Origin: Sarcocystis neurona
Lineage: Eukaryota; Apicomplexa; Conoidasida; Eucoccidiorida; Sarcocystidae
Direction: 5' to 3'
DNA length: 64,000 bases
NCBI GenBank assembly: GCA_000727475.1
Contig: KL647306.1
Span: 709,748-773,747 of the forward strand
The position numbers were made by a program, and so were the translations under genes. Below the pieces are notes generated by a model, which saw nothing but the letters and a program-made list of their open reading frames with translations, did not search any database and had not been told where the DNA came from. Numbering within the stretch: position 1 is the stretch's first letter; each line of letters starts with the position of its first letter. Shown in pieces: positions 12,075 to 24,503 of this stretch.

Positions 12075-14809
12075 AGAGGAGCGGATGCGCGGGGAGGGGA
12101 GGTGTGGACGGTTGATTTGCTGTTTGGGCTGATGTTTTTTTGTGGTGGTACTACTGATGTAAAAGGCGCCGCCACGGAACACTGCGGCATTATAGTATTA
12201 GGCGTTGAGTATGCGCACATCTGTGCATATCTCGCGGCTGGAAACAAGTGAAGGTGTGCACCGGACGGTTGTGGTAGGGCGTTTGTCCGATCTTCATAGA
12301 CCGTACGCTCCCTATGCGTCTTGGTGTGCATGACATGAAGTAAAGTTAATCCGTGGGTGCGCAGTGAAGGTCTCCTCTCTTGTGGACATTGAAATCAATT
12401 TTCGTTAACGTATCACAGTTGAAGACCGGGTTAGAGTCCCACAGGGAAGTGCCGTTGCCGCCACGCGACATCAGTGTCCGGATGAAGTGGCTGAAAAGCA
12501 CAGATAGGGCACTCTGTACGAGAAACCAGTTAGACGATTCTGACAGTTGTGGTTGGGCTTGAGCAGTGTCTAATATGACATGTAACAGGCTTGACATTAC
12601 GGCGATTTGGCTTATCTCGCGAACATGGTAGTAGGCATGTGTCGTAGTTGTGCGGTAGGGGATCGTCCGTGTAGCCAGTACGATGCAGAACTGTACACCA
12701 TGTGTCACAGTTTTGGGGATATAGTTCAACCTACACGCCAAGGACTTGAAGTTACACGCGCATCTTGCCAGACAAGAAACAGCATCCACGGAGCAACTAA
12801 GGCTCGTCGGTGTCGCGGTGTATGCCGGTGAGGCCATCGTGAATCCTTTTCACTCCCCAGCACACGTTATTTAGTTGTTCTAAAGTAGTTCAGGAACCGT
12901 CAACGCCGTCGATGAACGTGAAAAGGTGTTTGGTTGACGTTCTGGCGAATGAGTCACGTCGGTTCACACCGAATTCATTTCGGTTCAAACCACGATCTAC
13001 AAGAGAGAGCGTGCACATGTAGACAGCGTGACGCACCAACCCAGAAGTCATCTGCATCTGTATCAGCAGCGTCCACAGTACCGAGTGGTCTCAAGTATAC
13101 ACAACAGCGAGGAATCTTGCGCGGCAGATAACCGGGAGGTTGTGAGGAGGCAGTGACGCGAGTGACCTCAGTCTCGTTGGTATGTTCTTGGCGTGGCTTC
13201 GCTGATCCGGGCCGTGGGATGATGAGCGGGCGCAACCCTAGGCTGCTGTTCTCGGTAAAGGTTGCACGGTTCAGCTTTTGAAGGCACTGTACTTGACGTG
13301 ACTGAGACACGTAGATTGCAGCCCTCGTGTTCAGCCTGAAGAAGGGTCAGATCACAGGCGCGTGCAGCGTCATTCCTGACCGTACAGCCGCAGGTTCCGT
13401 CTGTGCGCTTCGCCTCGTGCGTTCGTGCGCGGTAGTGTGGTACCGCTGGAACCCACACACACACACACACGTTCCCCCATCAATTTTGACAGCGAAGTCT
13501 GTGGAAAGCTTAAAAGTGCTTTGGAGTCTTTGGTCAACGCGATAAGACCGCGAAGTGGTCCTCATCCCGCAGAAGCCGCGATACTTGGAGTATACAACGC
13601 AGGCAGGGCAGTCACCTTTTTCTGGTCGCGTGCTTGGCACTGTGATCGGTTGCTGGTGCGGAGCCTCCTGCTATCTGATCGGCTGAATTTAACAGGATGC
13701 AAACGCGTAACGTAGGAATATATCTGTGTCAGGTGGCTGAAAACGGGGCTCCCTGCCAGGGTCGATGTACCGTACACTTCAGCGCATTACCGGGCGTATG
13801 ACTAGCTGGCGGGAGCAGCTGCCGTACAATGTCTAGTTTGATCATTCGAGTGACAGAGGCGTCCAATGTGTGCCGCTTTGCTACCCGAACAGGCTCAGGA
13901 TGTAGGCCGTGTTGTCATCGTATTACGTTCCAGGCCGCAATCTACGCAGCGCTCCCCTGTGGTGAGGGTGTCGCCCCGCTGCCGTTCCTCCTGCGCGGCT
14001 GTCGATAACCTAGTGTTTACTTCCGTAGAACGTAGACATCAGTTTTGCATGCCCATACGTGCCGTAAATAAGTTTCAATTTACACCTTCAGCGACGGATT
14101 CGACACGAAAAGGGACTGCAGCGTGTCTTCGTCCCAGTGAGGAACCACCGAAGTACAAGGATGAACGCGCGGCAACTGAGAGCGTCCGTCAACCTGCCGT
14201 GCCAGCGAAGCTTGTGTCTGTAACACACGCAGGTTGTTGGGACGTTTTTGCGCACAAGAACCTAGTTCGTCGGTTCTTTGTCTTGACGCAAGCTGTTTTG
14301 CAGACTAGTAAAACCGACTGTAGACCATTGTATAACCTTGTCCGCGTGTCCGCACAGCGTCATCCCGACGTGTATCGCCTTCTGCGCGCGTATCGTCGAG
14401 CGTTTCCGACATACGCGTGACGCGAACGCAGCGACACCACAACTGCAAGCACTACGTCTTGGACGTTACAAATTATGGAAACGCGCCACGAAGATGCTGC
14501 TGCAGTCATCCGCCTCGTCTTGGGTAGTCATCCGTTGTGTATCTCTGCAGCGGCAATGACCGAGGACAGTATTGTTTTCCACCCGTACGCCCTGTAGAAA
14601 CTTGAAACTCACCTCTGGCTTTCTCATGCGCACTGATTAATTACAACCCAGCGCGACGGCCCGGATTTTTTTCAGTTACGCGTAGGAGAATTCATTCATT
14701 GCTTAGTTGAACTGCATGTTTCAGTGCAACACCTCAAAAGTATGTCCCCTGCGATGCGGAATCCGACCACATGGAGTAGCCTAACAAGACACTCAGCTGC
14801 TGCCAAAGG
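12075..14809. other. Intergenic, one doubtful 184-codon frame
   Basis: After the EF-1alpha stop there is a likely 3' untranslated region. An ATG at 13866 opens 184 codons to 14420, ending in a plausible helical segment (HPDVYRLLRAYRRAF). A random frame of that length is expected about once in a window this size, and no domain or splice support was seen, so it is noted and not called. A short CA repeat lies near 13458-13470. Confidence 0.35.
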
Positions 14810-15721
14810 ATGATGTTTTCTGGCGAGCTGAGGAGGTGCTCTTCAAACCCCTTTTGCCTGGTGCGGCTACTCAGCGTCTTTTCGGTTGTTTGTGGCCTTC
14901 GTACCGAGCATCCACCTGAGAACCTCCCAACGCTGCCGACTACAGCTGTCTTCCAGACGTTGTTCCCCTCTTCAGCATGGATGCCGGTGGCTCCCGGCTC
15001 TGGTCAAGGAAGCTTCGTCGGCATACGACAGACAGAGGGAACACAGGCCCTGCCACATACGGAGATGGAGACGGCGCGTCACGAACCGACCGCTAGAGGC
15101 CAGGGGGCTTCTTCTGCAGACGATGAACTGCAGGACGAGCCGTCCTCTTCTGCTGAGGAAACGGCGAAGAAAAGATCCCGAATGAAGACGTCGTGGATAG
15201 AGGTGGCCAAGGAAGTACACAACGAAGAATCGGGTGCAAAAAACGATGAAGCTGTGCGGGGGAAAGGGGAAACCGCTCAGGAACTCACTGATGAGGATCT
15301 GCATCGCATGACACCTCGCGAAGGACTGGTTGCGCTCCTCAGTCAAGGAAAGGACCTTGTAGCGGACGTGAAGGGCACCCTCGATGGCATAGATGCTGTG
15401 GTGTCTTTGGGAAGAGTTACACAAAAAATTCGTGACGAAATCCAGAAGGACGTTCAAGCATTGAATCGCACTATTGTTGAGGAATTCGATAACATAGAAC
15501 AGCTACGTAAGCTCCAGGAGGCTCAAACTGCGGTGCTCCGCTCGCAGCTGAGCTTCCTAATGCCGAAACACGCCGCCATACATGGGGAAGAAGCTGAGAC
15601 AGCAGCGCACGTGAAGCCCGCTTCTGCGGAGAGAACAATCGCTGCGCTCCCCAGCTTCTGGAACGTAGCATTACTGACTGCATTTACAATAGAAATCGGT
15701 GCCTCAATCGTGCTCAAGTAA
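14810..15721 (+). CDS. Secreted or membrane protein with coiled coil and C-terminal TM helix
   Basis: A single exon of 303 codons starts at tandem ATGs (14810 and 14813). Residues about 12-30 (FCLVRLLSVFSVVCGL) look like a signal peptide. Then come a Ser/Pro-rich stretch, an acidic region with a KKRSR basic patch, and a long amphipathic segment (about 165-250) with heptad-like Leu/Ile/Val spacing. The last 20 residues (FWNVALLTAFTIEIGASIVL) form a hydrophobic helix ending in a single Lys, so there is essentially no cytosolic tail. The layout resembles proteins of the apicomplexan secretory organelles or parasite surface, but no family is recognised. The single-exon structure, true start and strong start-to-end bias make the gene likely. 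Either Met could be used. Confidence 0.7.
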   Translation: MMFSGELRRCSSNPFCLVRLLSVFSVVCGLRTEHPPENLPTLPTTAVFQTLFPSSAWMPVAPGSGQGSFVGIRQTEGTQALPHTEMETARHEPTARGQGASSADDELQDEPSSSAEETAKKRSRMKTSWIEVAKEVHNEESGAKNDEAVRGKGETAQELTDEDLHRMTPREGLVALLSQGKDLVADVKGTLDGIDAVVSLGRVTQKIRDEIQKDVQALNRTIVEEFDNIEQLRKLQEAQTAVLRSQLSFLMPKHAAIHGEEAETAAHVKPASAERTIAALPSFWNVALLTAFTIEIGASIVLK

Positions 15722-16876
15722 GATTACGTCAGAGCTTTTTGAGCCGGCAAGGTGGAGCACGGAAATTAGGCTGTTTTAAGGTCTCCGGACAAAACCTTTG
15801 TATTCGAGTCTGTTAAGAAAAGTACTTTCCCTAATGAAGCACAGGGTGACTTCAACCCTATAGACTGGAACACGTACGAAGTCAGGTATGATGACGAACG
15901 TGTTAGGCTGCGACCTGTAAGGTTCACCCGTGCATACCTTTAGAAACCAGAATCATACGATACAGGTCGTTTGCTTTTTTACCGTCAGATTCGCGCAATT
16001 CCCCAGTGGGCAGAAGCCTCGGTCTGTCGTGTCGCGCTTCGCTCCTTTGCATCTCATCGCTTATGTCGTACGCCTCTACGCACATCCATACAGGGGGACA
16101 GAGGGCGTATGACCTACAATTCGTCTGCAGCAAGCGAGGAAGATATGATCTCCGTTATCTGCGTGCGCACATATGGCCTACAATATCTCCGCAGCAACCG
16201 AGGAAGGAATGTTCGTTACCCACATGCGCACATACTGGATATGATTGCCGCTGCTAAGTTTCGAAAGGTCCGCCGGCTTGGTTAAGAAGACGTTGATTTT
16301 CTTGAACCCGAATTGTTGAACGTCCTTGCGTACCACGTAGAAATCGGGTATGACTTAAAATCACAATAGGGAAGCAAAAAAGAAGTAACGGCTGTATATT
16401 CGAGTGCAAGTGGACGCAGAGCCCCCGACGCGAGACAGCGTCTTCAAGCTGTCCTGCTGCCGCTCACGACCCCTCCAATCCCATCGTCTGCATGGCAACA
16501 AATATATATATATATATATCCATGTACCCAGAATTGAGTAGTTTTCATGATGCGGGACGAGCGTTTGCACATATCTGCATGCTGCAGATACAGTATCTGC
16601 GTTGAAACAGCGTCTCAACACCATTTCGACACGACACGTACTACTATGCTTCAAGGCAAATCACGTTTGTCCGTGCGTATCCACAACCCCTGTAATGTAT
16701 GCTCAATCACTGTCACATTGTGCTCCTTTGACGACCTTCACCAAACGGCGTGGCTGACCACCTTAGGAGCTCCGAAGCCGATGTGTGGACTGTTACGAAT
16801 ATAGCACATGATGGCGGTTCTATTAGCCCTTGTGGTGCTTTCTGCGTTGCATGAATTTGTGTGAGCTGCGTGATAG
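15722..16876. other. Intergenic with a 64-bp imperfect tandem duplication
   Basis: No gene is supported. About 16105-16235 contains two imperfect copies of a 64-bp unit (cctacaat...cgcagcaa...gaggaag...gcgcacata), with equivalent points at 16111 and 16175. An AT dinucleotide run lies at about 16499-16519. Confidence 0.5.
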
Positions 16877-17768
16877 AAAAGAACGACGCGGTGTGCAAGC
16901 GTGCCATTTTGGAACAAGTGTGGTATTCGGGGCTGTCCCAGAGGTCATACGTCTTCGTGAAAAAGAACGGCTATTCAATCAGGACCTGTGTGCTAGCAAG
17001 TGATCAAGAGATTCGAATGATGCGCGATCTTTGGAAGTGTTGTTGCCGCACGGTGCTTCAGCACAACGAGGCTGAGAAGCGCATCGTCTTCTCTACCAAA
17101 GTGAGATGAAGACAGCCTTTTTTCACCATACAGAACTAGCCGGCAGGGTCTCAGATCACCAGCGGATCACTAGCCCGTGGTGCCGCACCACCGCGATCTT
17201 GACAGCACTCGCATCAGATGTCCCCACTTCTTTAATTCCTTTGTAGATTCCAGCCAACCAACTTATTAGGCCGACCAGTCAGACGCGTCCACAGCGTCAT
17301 GTTTTCTGGTGAGCCTATGGTGCACATCTCCTCGTACGCGTTTTGCACGTGAGGACGCTCGTATTCGTCAGCATCACAGCGGCAACATTAGTCGTCAGAA
17401 GTATGGCGTGACTATCACTCTGTTGCCAGTAAAACCCTCCTGACCACTCATGTACAAGCGACACGTACTCTCGTAGATCCGTATCCACAAGCCACTTGCC
17501 AAGAGCAGCCAGCAGTGGCCACGAAAGAAACATTGTACGAGCTGCGCTGCGAGAACAGGTGTGTGTATTCTGCCGGATGTTTCTGGTCGAAAGAGTCTCA
17601 CCTACTCGACACTGCAGAGTAGATGTAGATGTAGATGAAGTCAGTGCCAGACCGTTTGCGTTTCAGCTGGTCCCTGGCGCAGGGCCTCGCTTCCGGTCAT
17701 TCCACCTAATCATCGAGTGGTGCTGCGTTGCCGGCATACTCCAGAGTCCATATCGAAATCAATCGTAG
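16877..17768 (+). CDS. Candidate three-exon fragment, unrecognised protein
   Basis: Segment 1 (16877-17100) is open and protein-like (YVFVKKNGYSIR, then MRDLWKCCCRTVLQHNEAEK) and ends at ACC AAA|gtgaga, a strong donor. Segment 2 (about 17509-17558) ends GAA CAG|gtgtgt. Segment 3 starts at 17618 after cactgcag and reads DVDVDEVSARPFAFQLVPG to a TAG at 17768. The phases of 1 and 2 do not join directly, so at least one exon is missing. No domain is recognised. A further protein-like stretch on the same strand lies at about 18300-18420. Confidence 0.3.
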
Positions 17769-20700
17769 CAACATGAGGGTCTGCATGCGTACGCCTTTCA
17801 TCCGCGTAGGCTCTAACCACATAAAGGCGAATTTAGGTAACCGACAGGCAATTCCCCACTGTGTATAACTGGGCGTATCATTCTGCAGCACTCTGCGTCA
17901 GCTTACACACAAAAGCAAATCGCTACAAAGACACACAAGATGACCTACTGTACTATTTTGTACCTTTTGATTTCCGGTGGTCGGTACAAGGAAGCTTTTG
18001 AACACTTTTTACTTCTTTGGCTGGATATGTGATATGTATCCTTATAAAGGAAGTGAGCTATCTTAAAATGACACTCCTGCACTGCTATACCTGCCACACC
18101 CGTAAGATGTCTTGGATTTTTGACACCACTTCCACAAGCCAATGCAGAATCTCCCACGGCAGCAGCTGCTCAAATCATGGTGACTCACAGAATTAGGACA
18201 GTAACGCCTACAGTTTTTCCCGCCTCGAGATCCGGAAATGCCAACCCACAAACTCCGTAACACTCATTGCGTTCGGCTCGTATTTAAGGCAATTGTCCTG
18301 TCGCGTGCGGTATTTATACGGAAAACCGCGCATGCTATTCGGTGTTGAGAGTAGCGGGAAGCAAGTCCTTTTCATACCGACCGGAGAGAGACTTGAATTC
18401 CTGGTTTTTGTAGACCTCCGACAGCCTGCTGTGTTCAGTACCGCGCTAGTTTGGTTTTCACTCCATGTATGCAAAGGAGCAGTATGGTGTCCCTGGAAGA
18501 TGAAAAACATAGCTACGGGAAGTCCTAAGCCCCAGAAAGGTTAATGAGATGTCAGATAACATGGTCGTCGTTTCGCGGCTGCGGTTTGCCACCGGAGATC
18601 CATGTACAGCAATGTAGATGTGGGGACCTTCGTACGCACTGCGGAATGCTCGATTCTCATTTTTGTCACCTAGCCTTAGCACAGTAAATTTGTGTCATTG
18701 TCGGGTGTACTGACGCAACAAAATACGGCCCCTTACTAGTAATGTTTGTGCATGCTGATGGCTCCGTGCACCTCTTTTAGTGAATTGTCTTCATGTCTGA
18801 ACGGAGCGCATAGGTCTCCAGTTTCGTTCGGCGTATTCAGTCTTGCGGAACAGTATGCTCACGCAGCAGCTACGGAATTTTTCTCAGCAGCCGCTTGTAA
18901 CAAAGCAGCTACCACAGCTGCGTCGCACTGTGGTAGTGACGGTAGCTGAAAAGACCGCTGGCATACATACTCCGTAGACAACGTCCCATATTTTCCGGGG
19001 GGAAACAGACGCCACGTGGTATCCTACAAAATATCACAAGACGTCGAATTCTAACCAGCTGCACTCGACGCAGTGGCAAACACCGCTGAGAGATGCAAAA
19101 TGTGCAAAGGCGGGTACAGCCCCGAGTAACTAGCACCACGTTTCTTTGGGGTCTGCATAGAGTGCAACTCAAGATCCTTCCTTGTTACTGGCGAATATTA
19201 CAGAATGCTGTGTAGAGCCTCCATCGGGCTGGCATCCTCGGACCGACAATTTTACATGTCAAGTTTATTTTCTCGCGAGTTCCTATGAATAGGCAGTTAC
19301 GTCTGGAACGTGCATTTTGAGCCTACGCGTCTATACGGCGCGTTCATGCGTATTCCGTGGTACCAGAAACGGGTAACTCCGTTTTCTATAAGGAAGTGTA
19401 GAGTCCGTATGGTTTATCTTGCGACGTTGACTTCGTCGTAGGTCGGTGAACTCTCTGGATGCAGACTGCAATGAATAAAGCGTACCGCTTGCTCGCTCAT
19501 AATGCAAATGGCTTACGAAGCTGAAAAGCCACTGCGGAGGGTGCACTCCCCGTAAACATTATTTCAGTGATACGGCTGGTGACAGGTGGGCGGACACAGG
19601 TAAATAGGACCGTACACGCAGATACATCTGACGTACGTCTGTAGCCCTACATGCCTTTGTCTGTTTGTAGCCCTACATGCGTTTGTCTGTGTGTAGCCCT
19701 ACGTCTGTGTGCGCCTCTGACACCCACTTTCGTAGGAACACCGATTCATCACGTGTGTTACAATCGACAGGCCAACTGTGCCCACCGCTCCCGAGCACGT
19801 AGACACATGTGCCATACAAGCGTAGACACGTGCATCGAGACAAACGTGTTCAAGATACGTGCGCCCCTACACACGCGCACAAACGCTTTTTTTGGCGTCG
19901 CTGCGCACGTGCGCTCCGCCTCGCGTTAATGCGAGCGCACAGGCTCAGAGCTTACCCACGAGGAGCGAGACGCCCGTGGGGGGGAGGATCTGTTGCAATT
20001 AGATAACTACACATGCACGTACGTACACGTAGACGGATGACTGTGCAGCAAGATGACACGACCAAAGTGGGAGATGCGCTGCACTAATTGCGGTGGTTCT
20101 TAAACATCTGTATACGTGCACGTAGAAGTATGCTCGTGGATCAAAGCGCAGGCGGCAGGTGCATGGCCACTCAAGCTAAAGCGCTTTGACGGCATGTCCA
20201 TGAGCTTAAATCGCTGGTGACAAAAGAGCAGCTATACGCCAAAATTCCCTGAACATCTTCTATTGACACTGAAGTGGCAAGTCAATTTTGGCATGGTGTT
20301 GAAGTGTAAGACTGCGATTGACAGTGCCTGTGTGTGCCTCAAAAAATGCTTCTGTCTTCCACGCGGGATTGCCTGTTTGTGCCGCATGCAGATGGCATGC
20401 GTGCGAAATTTTTTGTAGCACGCCCCTGACGATTTTTATGCGGCAGGGTTCACCAAACCGATGAGCAGTCTATCCGGGCAAAACCACGAATGAGTGTATC
20501 TCTTCTACTTCTCTGCGCCTCTTCGACACATATGGTAACAGTGTGGTGTCCCCTGAATTGGAATCACGCATGTTCGGTCTATATGCATGCTCCGTCGAAT
20601 GTAAAAACTGCGTCACATGGGGAATGCATTAGTTTGTTGCCCGTACCTGGGGTCAGCCTTCCGTTCCACGAGGGAGAACTGACGGCCTGCGTCTTCCTAC

Positions 20701-21870
20701 GTTGTAGTGCGCTACCACATCGCCTTTAAATGCTTACATAGTAGAAACGCGTGAGAAAGTACATTCCTCCGTTCTTACGCGTGAATCCACGGCGGGCACT
20801 GCACCCTTGCTCACAGACTGGAAATTTATTCGTTTCACGATAACGCATTTCTGACCACATGCAGCAGCACGATACGCATGTTATTCAAATCTGCACGGGT
20901 GCGTTACACGGCTTCTGGCACCCGTTATCCCCGTTTGTTCTTTGGTCCGTTTGCGCTGTACTCCGACCACGCCCACCCGTTGACTACTTGTAACCTTGTC
21001 CGACGCTTCACACGGGTTCTTCCTTATCCTGCCCGCTTTACCAGCTACAACCTTGTCGCACCCGATATGCAGGAAGCGAAGGAGCTTCTTTTATGTCTAC
21101 ATGTATACAATGCGTCCGACGTTGACGGGAAATTTTCCCTGCTGCACCTGAGATTATTTTTCTCTGCAGGGGGAAATTGAAGACTCTTGTATTCAGCGGA
21201 GACTGAAGGTGTAGCGAATACGTGAAACCGCCGCATGCTTTGTCACCTTGCAGATTCTGTACGTGTTGCAATTGTCAGACGACACGTGAGTGTGTTTCAT
21301 CGCCGGTGTCTTCGACTGTGACTTACGTTTTTTCATTCAATCGATCCGACAGACATTTCCATGTGTATGTACCTTGACAAAAGGTGTGTATCCGTGACGC
21401 ACTCAGATGAGATGTGCGAATAAGATGCATAAGTGTACGAATTGCTCTCCGCTTCCCATGTCGTTACATTCGCGTTGTATGACTTACAACTGCATCACAG
21501 GTGTATTCATTTATCTATTACGCATGCGAACGGCGGCCTGCAGATACGAGCTGGCGCCCCGTGACCTTTCAAGTGCTTTCATGAACTACTGCGTTCGCGT
21601 GGTCTCGCCACCGCAATCTTGCGTGGATCAACGCTTAAAGTGACTAGCGGGATAACGGTCTCTTTTTGTGTGTATTTGTTTGTGCACAAGTTCCTGCCGT
21701 ACGTACATCTTGTTCAAGTTTGATCTGAATAGCTGTCTGTGAGATCTGGAGCGTCCTTATTGTGGTGAAAGCTTAGCGAGCAGAAGCTTGTTGCCGGAAG
21801 AGAATGTAATTACGCGTGCACACACACGTCCACAACGCCTCCAGGCTGCCGCCTTTCTTCTCATTTAAAC
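17769..21870. other. Repeat-poor stretch, no gene supported
   Basis: Apart from the protein-like segment near 18300-18420 (GKPRMLFGVESSGKQVLF), nothing rises above chance. A 26-bp unit repeated three times occurs at about 19641-19718. The remaining open frames are short, cysteine-rich or lack splice support. Confidence 0.35.
19641..19718. repeat. 26-bp tandem repeat, three copies
   Basis: The unit gtagccctac...ctttgtctgt starts at 19641, 19667 and 19693, with the third copy degenerate and shortened. It lies in non-coding DNA. Confidence 0.7.
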
Positions 21871-21877
21871 GGTGCAG

Positions 21878-24400
21878 ATGTCCTCTTCCCGTCCCGCCGT
21901 GGCTCTGCGGTCTTCCGCTGCATCTTCGTCAACGTCGTCGAGAGCAGGTCCTCACGAGGCTCGTGGGCCTGCGACCTCCTTGTCGCGTGATGGCAGAAAA
22001 CAAGAAAGTTTCTCCGCTGCGAAAGACTCCAGCGCAGGACGCCCTCCGGCTCCCCCCGCCGCAGGTGCGCGTTGATTGCTAGACGGTACCAGTCGTCTTC
22101 TGCAAGCGCGTATCTCTGTATCCACACGGACCTCGTGACGCGGTATTACAGAAGAACAACCCCGTGAAGTTGTGACAAGGGAGCGTTTATCTGTGCCCCT
22201 GGTGAAACTGAGCTAGCCACTTGATAGCGTTGGCACGTGTGAAGGTATCTTTTTTCAACTTTTTGCGTCAGTAAGCAATGTAAACGGAACTAGCTGCTTT
22301 ACGGGGTAAGCCCCCAGAGGTCGCGGCAGAGCTTGCAGAACAAACAAAGTCGTTTCCAGAAGAGAAATCTGCGAAGTGCCCTCCTCTTCCTCCGCACGGA
22401 TGTGTGTATTGCTTTGCCGTCTCTTCGTCCCTGTGTGTATAGGATGAAGACCTGTGTAGCAACTGCGCCGCATGCTCTCGGACGTGCGCAGGGCTCACTA
22501 CTGTCTTGCGGGGGACGAAAAAGTGTGATTGTGGGGCCAGGGCGCGCTGCTGCTAGAGCAACTCGAAGCTTCCGGCTTCGTAGAGCTGCTGGTGCTTCGT
22601 TGTTGCACGTGTGAAGGCAGCACTTCGCTTCGCTGCATTCTGCTGTGGACACTACGTAGATGTCAAGCGTCGTCGCTCCATTGCCGCGTAGTAGCACGGT
22701 CCCGTCGTCTGCCAGTGCGGCTGCTGCGCGGTCGTGCGGCTGCACTGATTGGTTACTGTCCCATGGACGAGCACCTGAAGAATCTGCAGAGTCGAAGGAT
22801 TCTGCGGCAAAGCAAGCGATGCAGCAAGGTCCGCTGCGCTCTCTGTGGAATCAAGCAGAGAGCGGCGCGATACTTGAGGCAATTGCGTCCTGGGGCGTAC
22901 GTGTATGAAATTTCGTCCCGTCTGTCTGTGTGTGTCTAATTCGACGACACGTGGGCACGGCTGTGTATCTGCATTTTCCTAGACGTCTGCTTGCTGGCAA
23001 TCGCTGTGCGCAGCTAGGAAATGATGGTAGAGCAAGGGCGGAATGGTCTGTGTTGTCCTCGGTTCTTCTCAGATATCTTTGAACTGAACACGCATCGGTA
23101 CGTTTTTCTTGTGCGCCCGTCTTCCCCCCAATCTTTCCTCGATGTGTTTCTCGTGTCGCGGCTAGCATAGCGTCGTTGCTGCGTCCAAGTGCTGCTCCGT
23201 TATCACTAAAGGTGCCGCTGCTTTGCGTGAGTCTTCTGTCCTCCCAGGTGGGCAGGTGACCTTTTAGTGGACCGAGTCGTCCCCCAGTCGGCCCGCGCAC
23301 TGTAGTGCACTCGGAAATTCTCTGTAGATGACGATGCAGCCTTTTTCTGCCAACAAAACACGTATAATTGTACGTACGTCTATAGGGATGCGTAGAATTA
23401 TATCTGCTGTGTAGGTCTAGACACACACTTACACATCCGCACACACCACTCCCCACCTGGGGAGCTTCCTGTGTGTTATCTCTGTATTGGGTAATTTGGC
23501 GTCCGTTTGTAAGTCCGAGCGAGGTGGACCTTTTTCATTTGCTGAGGAACTTGTGGTGCTCGTTGCATGTCACCTGTTGCTCGCTGCTTCAGGATTGCGT
23601 CGAAAATGTCGTTCGACATTTTCGAACGATGCGTGGTTCGCCGCCGCCAGTAGCTCTGATCGTAATTCGCTGTCTGCGCCTCTGTGAAAATTCGCGACGT
23701 CGGTGATGCGCTGATTTGCAGTTGTCATCGGCGTCTTTATCATCCACAGTGTCGTGCTCGCGTTGCTCGAGAAAGCGTGTTTCTTCATGCGTCTTGGGCA
23801 TAACAAGGACCCTCATTGATACACTCTTGGGGCACTACTCTGCCTACGTTAACGGCCCATGCGGAGTTCTTTTCCTGAATCTCCTCGCAGACGCTGTGCA
23901 TCCTCCGGCCTTCTAGAATTCACGTTTGGCTACAGCTTCTAAAGGTCGACATTTTTAATGTCGAGACCGTATTCTCGTAGCTGTGGAGTGTCTTCGCTTT
24001 TTCTTTGTTCAGTGCGTTCGTACACTGGGGCTCCCAGAGGTTTTCTCTTGAATTTTCTGAAACTATGCCTAATACGCGATTTGCGTTGAGTCTACTTCTT
24101 CGGTCTCGTAGCCACGGCGCTCGCCTCGCAGCACGTTGTCAGTATTTTGATCTTATGGAGGAATGCGCTCAGCACGGGCACTGGCTGACACACTGGCTCT
24201 GCAAGGGTGTCGACTGGTGCATACACTGACGGGCCGACACACTCAGTTGAAAGTCCTGGATAGTTTCCCCGAGCAATGTTCTGCACTTCAAAAAATTTGT
24301 CCCGGCCGAAGCCCTTCTCTCTTCTTTCATCAGTTCCCAGACTCACACTGGGACTGGCAGAGTTTCGCCCGTTCCGCTCGGCATCCACCTTCATGGCGCT
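21878..24400 (+). CDS. Unresolved upstream exons, possibly the N-terminus of the THOC7-like gene
   Basis: Several plus-strand segments look coding. An ATG at 21878 opens a Ser/Ala/Pro-rich peptide ending CCC GCC GCA G|gtgcgc. A segment after cccccag near 22313 reads VAAELAEQTKSF in a compatible phase. An ATG at 22660 opens 79 codons ending TGG GGC|gtacgt (SAESKDSAAKQAMQQGPL). They could form the missing 5' part of the gene at 24.5-27.3 kb, or a separate gene. The minus strand of 23.6-23.8 kb also reads well (SELLAAANHASFENVERHF), so even the strand is not certain. Confidence 0.25.
23600..23625. repeat. 26-bp palindrome (12-bp arms)
   Basis: tcgaaaatgtcg, a TT spacer, then cgacattttcga form a perfect inverted repeat. 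A related imperfect hairpin sharing cgacatt and aatgtcg is at 23944-23968. The function is unknown. Confidence 0.8.
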
Positions 24401-24503
24401 TCTTTTATTTCTTCAAGTATATGTGCCACATATGTTTTCTGGCAATGCGATAGGCGCCGTTGTGCTGCAGTCCGTCGGTCTTTGTGCGTCTGCCCTTATT
24501 CAG

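Noticed and set aside
12950..13010. tRNA-like T-loop (ggttcaaacc)
   Set aside because: No matching acceptor, D-arm or anticodon arm could be folded around it.
13866..14420. 184-codon frame with ATG
   Set aside because: Length within chance expectation for a window this size and without homology or splice support; kept only as a remark.
22851..23456. 201-codon minus-strand frame
   Set aside because: Lacks a domain and splice support and partly overlaps better plus-strand segments; strand of this region left open.
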